Shown: piece after piece, positions 1 to 5,191 of the stretch
Layout of the letters: each line of letters starts with the position of its first letter
Position numbering within the stretch: the stretch's first letter is position 1
Assembly (NCBI GenBank): GCA_013153295.1
Contig: JAADEV010000111.1
Location: 1 to 5,191, forward strand
DNA length: 5,191 nt
Origin: Aquificota bacterium
Lineage (GTDB): Bacteria > Aquificota > Aquificia > Aquificales > Hydrogenothermaceae
Direction of reading: 5' to 3'
The notes under the pieces: generated by a model
Told to the model about the DNA's origin: nothing
The model's input: the letters and a program-made list of their open reading frames with translations, nothing else
Database searches by the model: none
Program-made: the position numbers and the translations under genes

Positions 1-47
1 AGATGTAGGTATCCTGTTGGACTAGGTGCAAATCTTACCCTTACCAA
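1..47 (-). CDS. gltX: Glutamyl-tRNA synthetase, N-terminal 15 codons, cut by the window edge
   Basis: Reading leftward from a TTG at 47-45 gives MVRVRFAPSPTGYLH plus two bases (CT) of a Leu codon. This is the standard N-terminus of GluRS: RFAPSPTG leads into the class I HIGH-type motif, here starting H-L. GluRS joins glutamate to tRNA-Glu, and in bacteria without GlnRS often also to tRNA-Gln. The start is set by a perfect AGGAGG at 55-60, 7 bases upstream. The paralogue GluQ-RS, which glutamylates queuosine in tRNA-Asp, begins similarly and would suit a tgt neighbour. However, it normally has Pro or Glu where Tyr stands here and Phe after the His; the CT start of the next codon excludes Phe. 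The discriminating or non-discriminating type cannot be told from this fragment. It starts 17 bases after the NYN gene and is probably the fourth gene of the same transcript. Confidence 0.88.
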   Translation of the reverse strand, partial: MVRVRFAPSPTGYLH

Positions 48-54
48 GTATCTT

Positions 55-60
55 CCTCCT
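55..60 (-). promoter_or_regulatory. Ribosome binding site of gltX (AGGAGG)
   Basis: A full AGGAGG on the minus strand, 7 bases before the TTG at 47. It fixes the gltX start although the codon is not ATG, and it lies in the 17-base gap after the NYN stop. Confidence 0.88.
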
Positions 61-64
61 TAGT

Positions 65-760
65 TTATTTATTTTTAGACAGTTTAAAAATTCTAAGTAA
101 TTTTTGGATAAAGTTGTGAAATGGGGATTTTTTTGCCCCGTTTTTGTTTTCTTTCTTTTCTACTTTTACTTTTTCTTTTTCTGTGTTAAGTGGGGTTGTG
201 AACCTACCTTTTATGTTATCAAGTAGTATAAACTCATCACACACTTTTCTAAGCTCGTATGAACTGGTTTTTTTAAATGATGCGTTTTCAACCCTTTTGC
301 CTAAATCCTGAACCTTTTCCACCACAGGGATAAAATCACTGTCCCCACTTACAAGGACTGCTGTATCGTAAGCGTCCCGATAGGCTAAACTTATCATATC
401 TGTAGCAAGTAGTATATCTATCCCTTTCTCTATGTAGCCCTCTGGGGTTTTTTTCAGCGGAATTGTTTTTACCTTTAGCCCTATATTCCTAAGCTCGTTT
501 AAAAAGCCCTGTTGTTTCTTCCACTGCTCCCTAATCTCTTTGGGCATATCCCCGGAGGGTATCCCTGTATAGAAGTAAGCCCTTAAAAGCCATCTGTCTT
601 TCTTTAGAATATCCACTAACTTTTTATAGTTTATCTTTAGTTTCAAGTGGTTTGTGGCGTGGAACATATTCCCACCATCTATAAATATCGCCACCCTTTC
701 TGTGTAAGGTTTGTATATAACCTTTACTTCCTGTTGTTTTTTCTTCAGTATAGGTAGCAT
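65..760 (-). CDS. NYN domain (LabA/DUF88-type, PIN-like) predicted ribonuclease
   Basis: Family members have a PIN-like fold with an acidic, metal-binding centre and are known or predicted to cut RNA; the substrate here is unknown. Of 231 residues, about 22-181 form the NYN domain. Seen motifs are FIDGGN (26-31, with D28 and N31), EKGIDILLATDM (111-122, with D115 and D121) and SGDSDF (138-143, with D140 and D142), followed by LGKRVENASF and a TSSYELRKVCDEFILLD ending. All the acidic positions expected of an active member are present. The N-terminus (1-21) is basic and carries no signal peptide. The tail from about 192 is rich in Lys and Glu and ends in a short amphipathic segment, FHNFIQKLLRIFKL (214-227). 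There is no membrane segment. The ATG lies 3 bases after the tgt stop with GGGAAGGG 6 bases upstream, so it is probably translationally coupled. It lies between tgt and gltX, which suggests tRNA or RNA metabolism, though family members also occur in unrelated contexts. The family call is firm; the function is inferred. Confidence 0.9.
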   Translation of the reverse strand: MLPILKKKQQEVKVIYKPYTERVAIFIDGGNMFHATNHLKLKINYKKLVDILKKDRWLLRAYFYTGIPSGDMPKEIREQWKKQQGFLNELRNIGLKVKTIPLKKTPEGYIEKGIDILLATDMISLAYRDAYDTAVLVSGDSDFIPVVEKVQDLGKRVENASFKKTSSYELRKVCDEFILLDNIKGRFTTPLNTEKEKVKVEKKENKNGAKKSPFHNFIQKLLRIFKLSKNK

Positions 761-763
761 TCT

Positions 764-5184
<4,421 letters not shown>

Positions 5185-5191
5185 ACAAACT

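Noticed and set aside
1..47. The left-edge fragment as GluQ-RS (queuosine-tRNA-Asp glutamylation)
   Set aside because: Tyr before Leu-His and a CTN codon after the His match GluRS (GYLHLGG type); GluQ-RS normally has Pro or Glu before Leu-His and Phe after it.
118..150. Possible hairpin (GGGG, 9-base loop, CCCC) followed by T-runs, as a terminator
   Set aside because: It lies inside the NYN coding tail. On the transcribed minus strand the stem is weakened by a C-A mismatch and no U-tract follows; on the plus strand there is no gene to terminate.

Overview
The window is a compact, fully coding stretch read entirely on the minus strand. It runs right to left as valS (valyl-tRNA synthetase), tgt (tRNA-guanine transglycosylase), a NYN/LabA-like (DUF88-type) predicted nuclease, and the first 15 codons of gltX (glutamyl-tRNA synthetase), which runs off the left edge. 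Gaps between genes are 5, 3 and 17 bases. No terminator or promoter is visible between them, so they most likely form one transcript centred on tRNA charging, tRNA modification and possibly RNA processing. No stretch over 300 bases lacks a gene.

The genes look like those of a thermophilic bacterium. Isoleucine is often ATA and arginine often AGG/AGA, the proteins are rich in Lys and Glu, and TTG starts are used. The overall style fits Aquificota, perhaps the Hydrogenothermaceae, but this assignment is an inference from sequence style and not from a match.

Region by region: 1906-5184 is an intact valS of 1092 codons, about 150-200 residues longer than usual. The extra length lies between the two Cys-x-x-Cys halves of its zinc ribbon (residues 437-638) and is the most unusual thing in the window. 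Catalytic, editing, anticodon-binding and C-terminal coiled-coil parts are all recognisable, although the KMSKS loop reads KMAKT. 764-1900 is a normal-length tgt with all key residues. 65-760 is a NYN-domain protein with intact acidic active-site residues and a lysine-rich tail. 1-47 is the start of gltX behind a perfect AGGAGG ribosome binding site.

Working together: ValRS and GluRS charge tRNAs, and Tgt inserts the queuosine precursor into tRNAs for Asp, Asn, His and Tyr. The NYN protein may cut or process RNA, a role suggested only by its family and its place in the cluster. I see no mobile element, CRISPR array, RNA gene or novel multi-gene system here.
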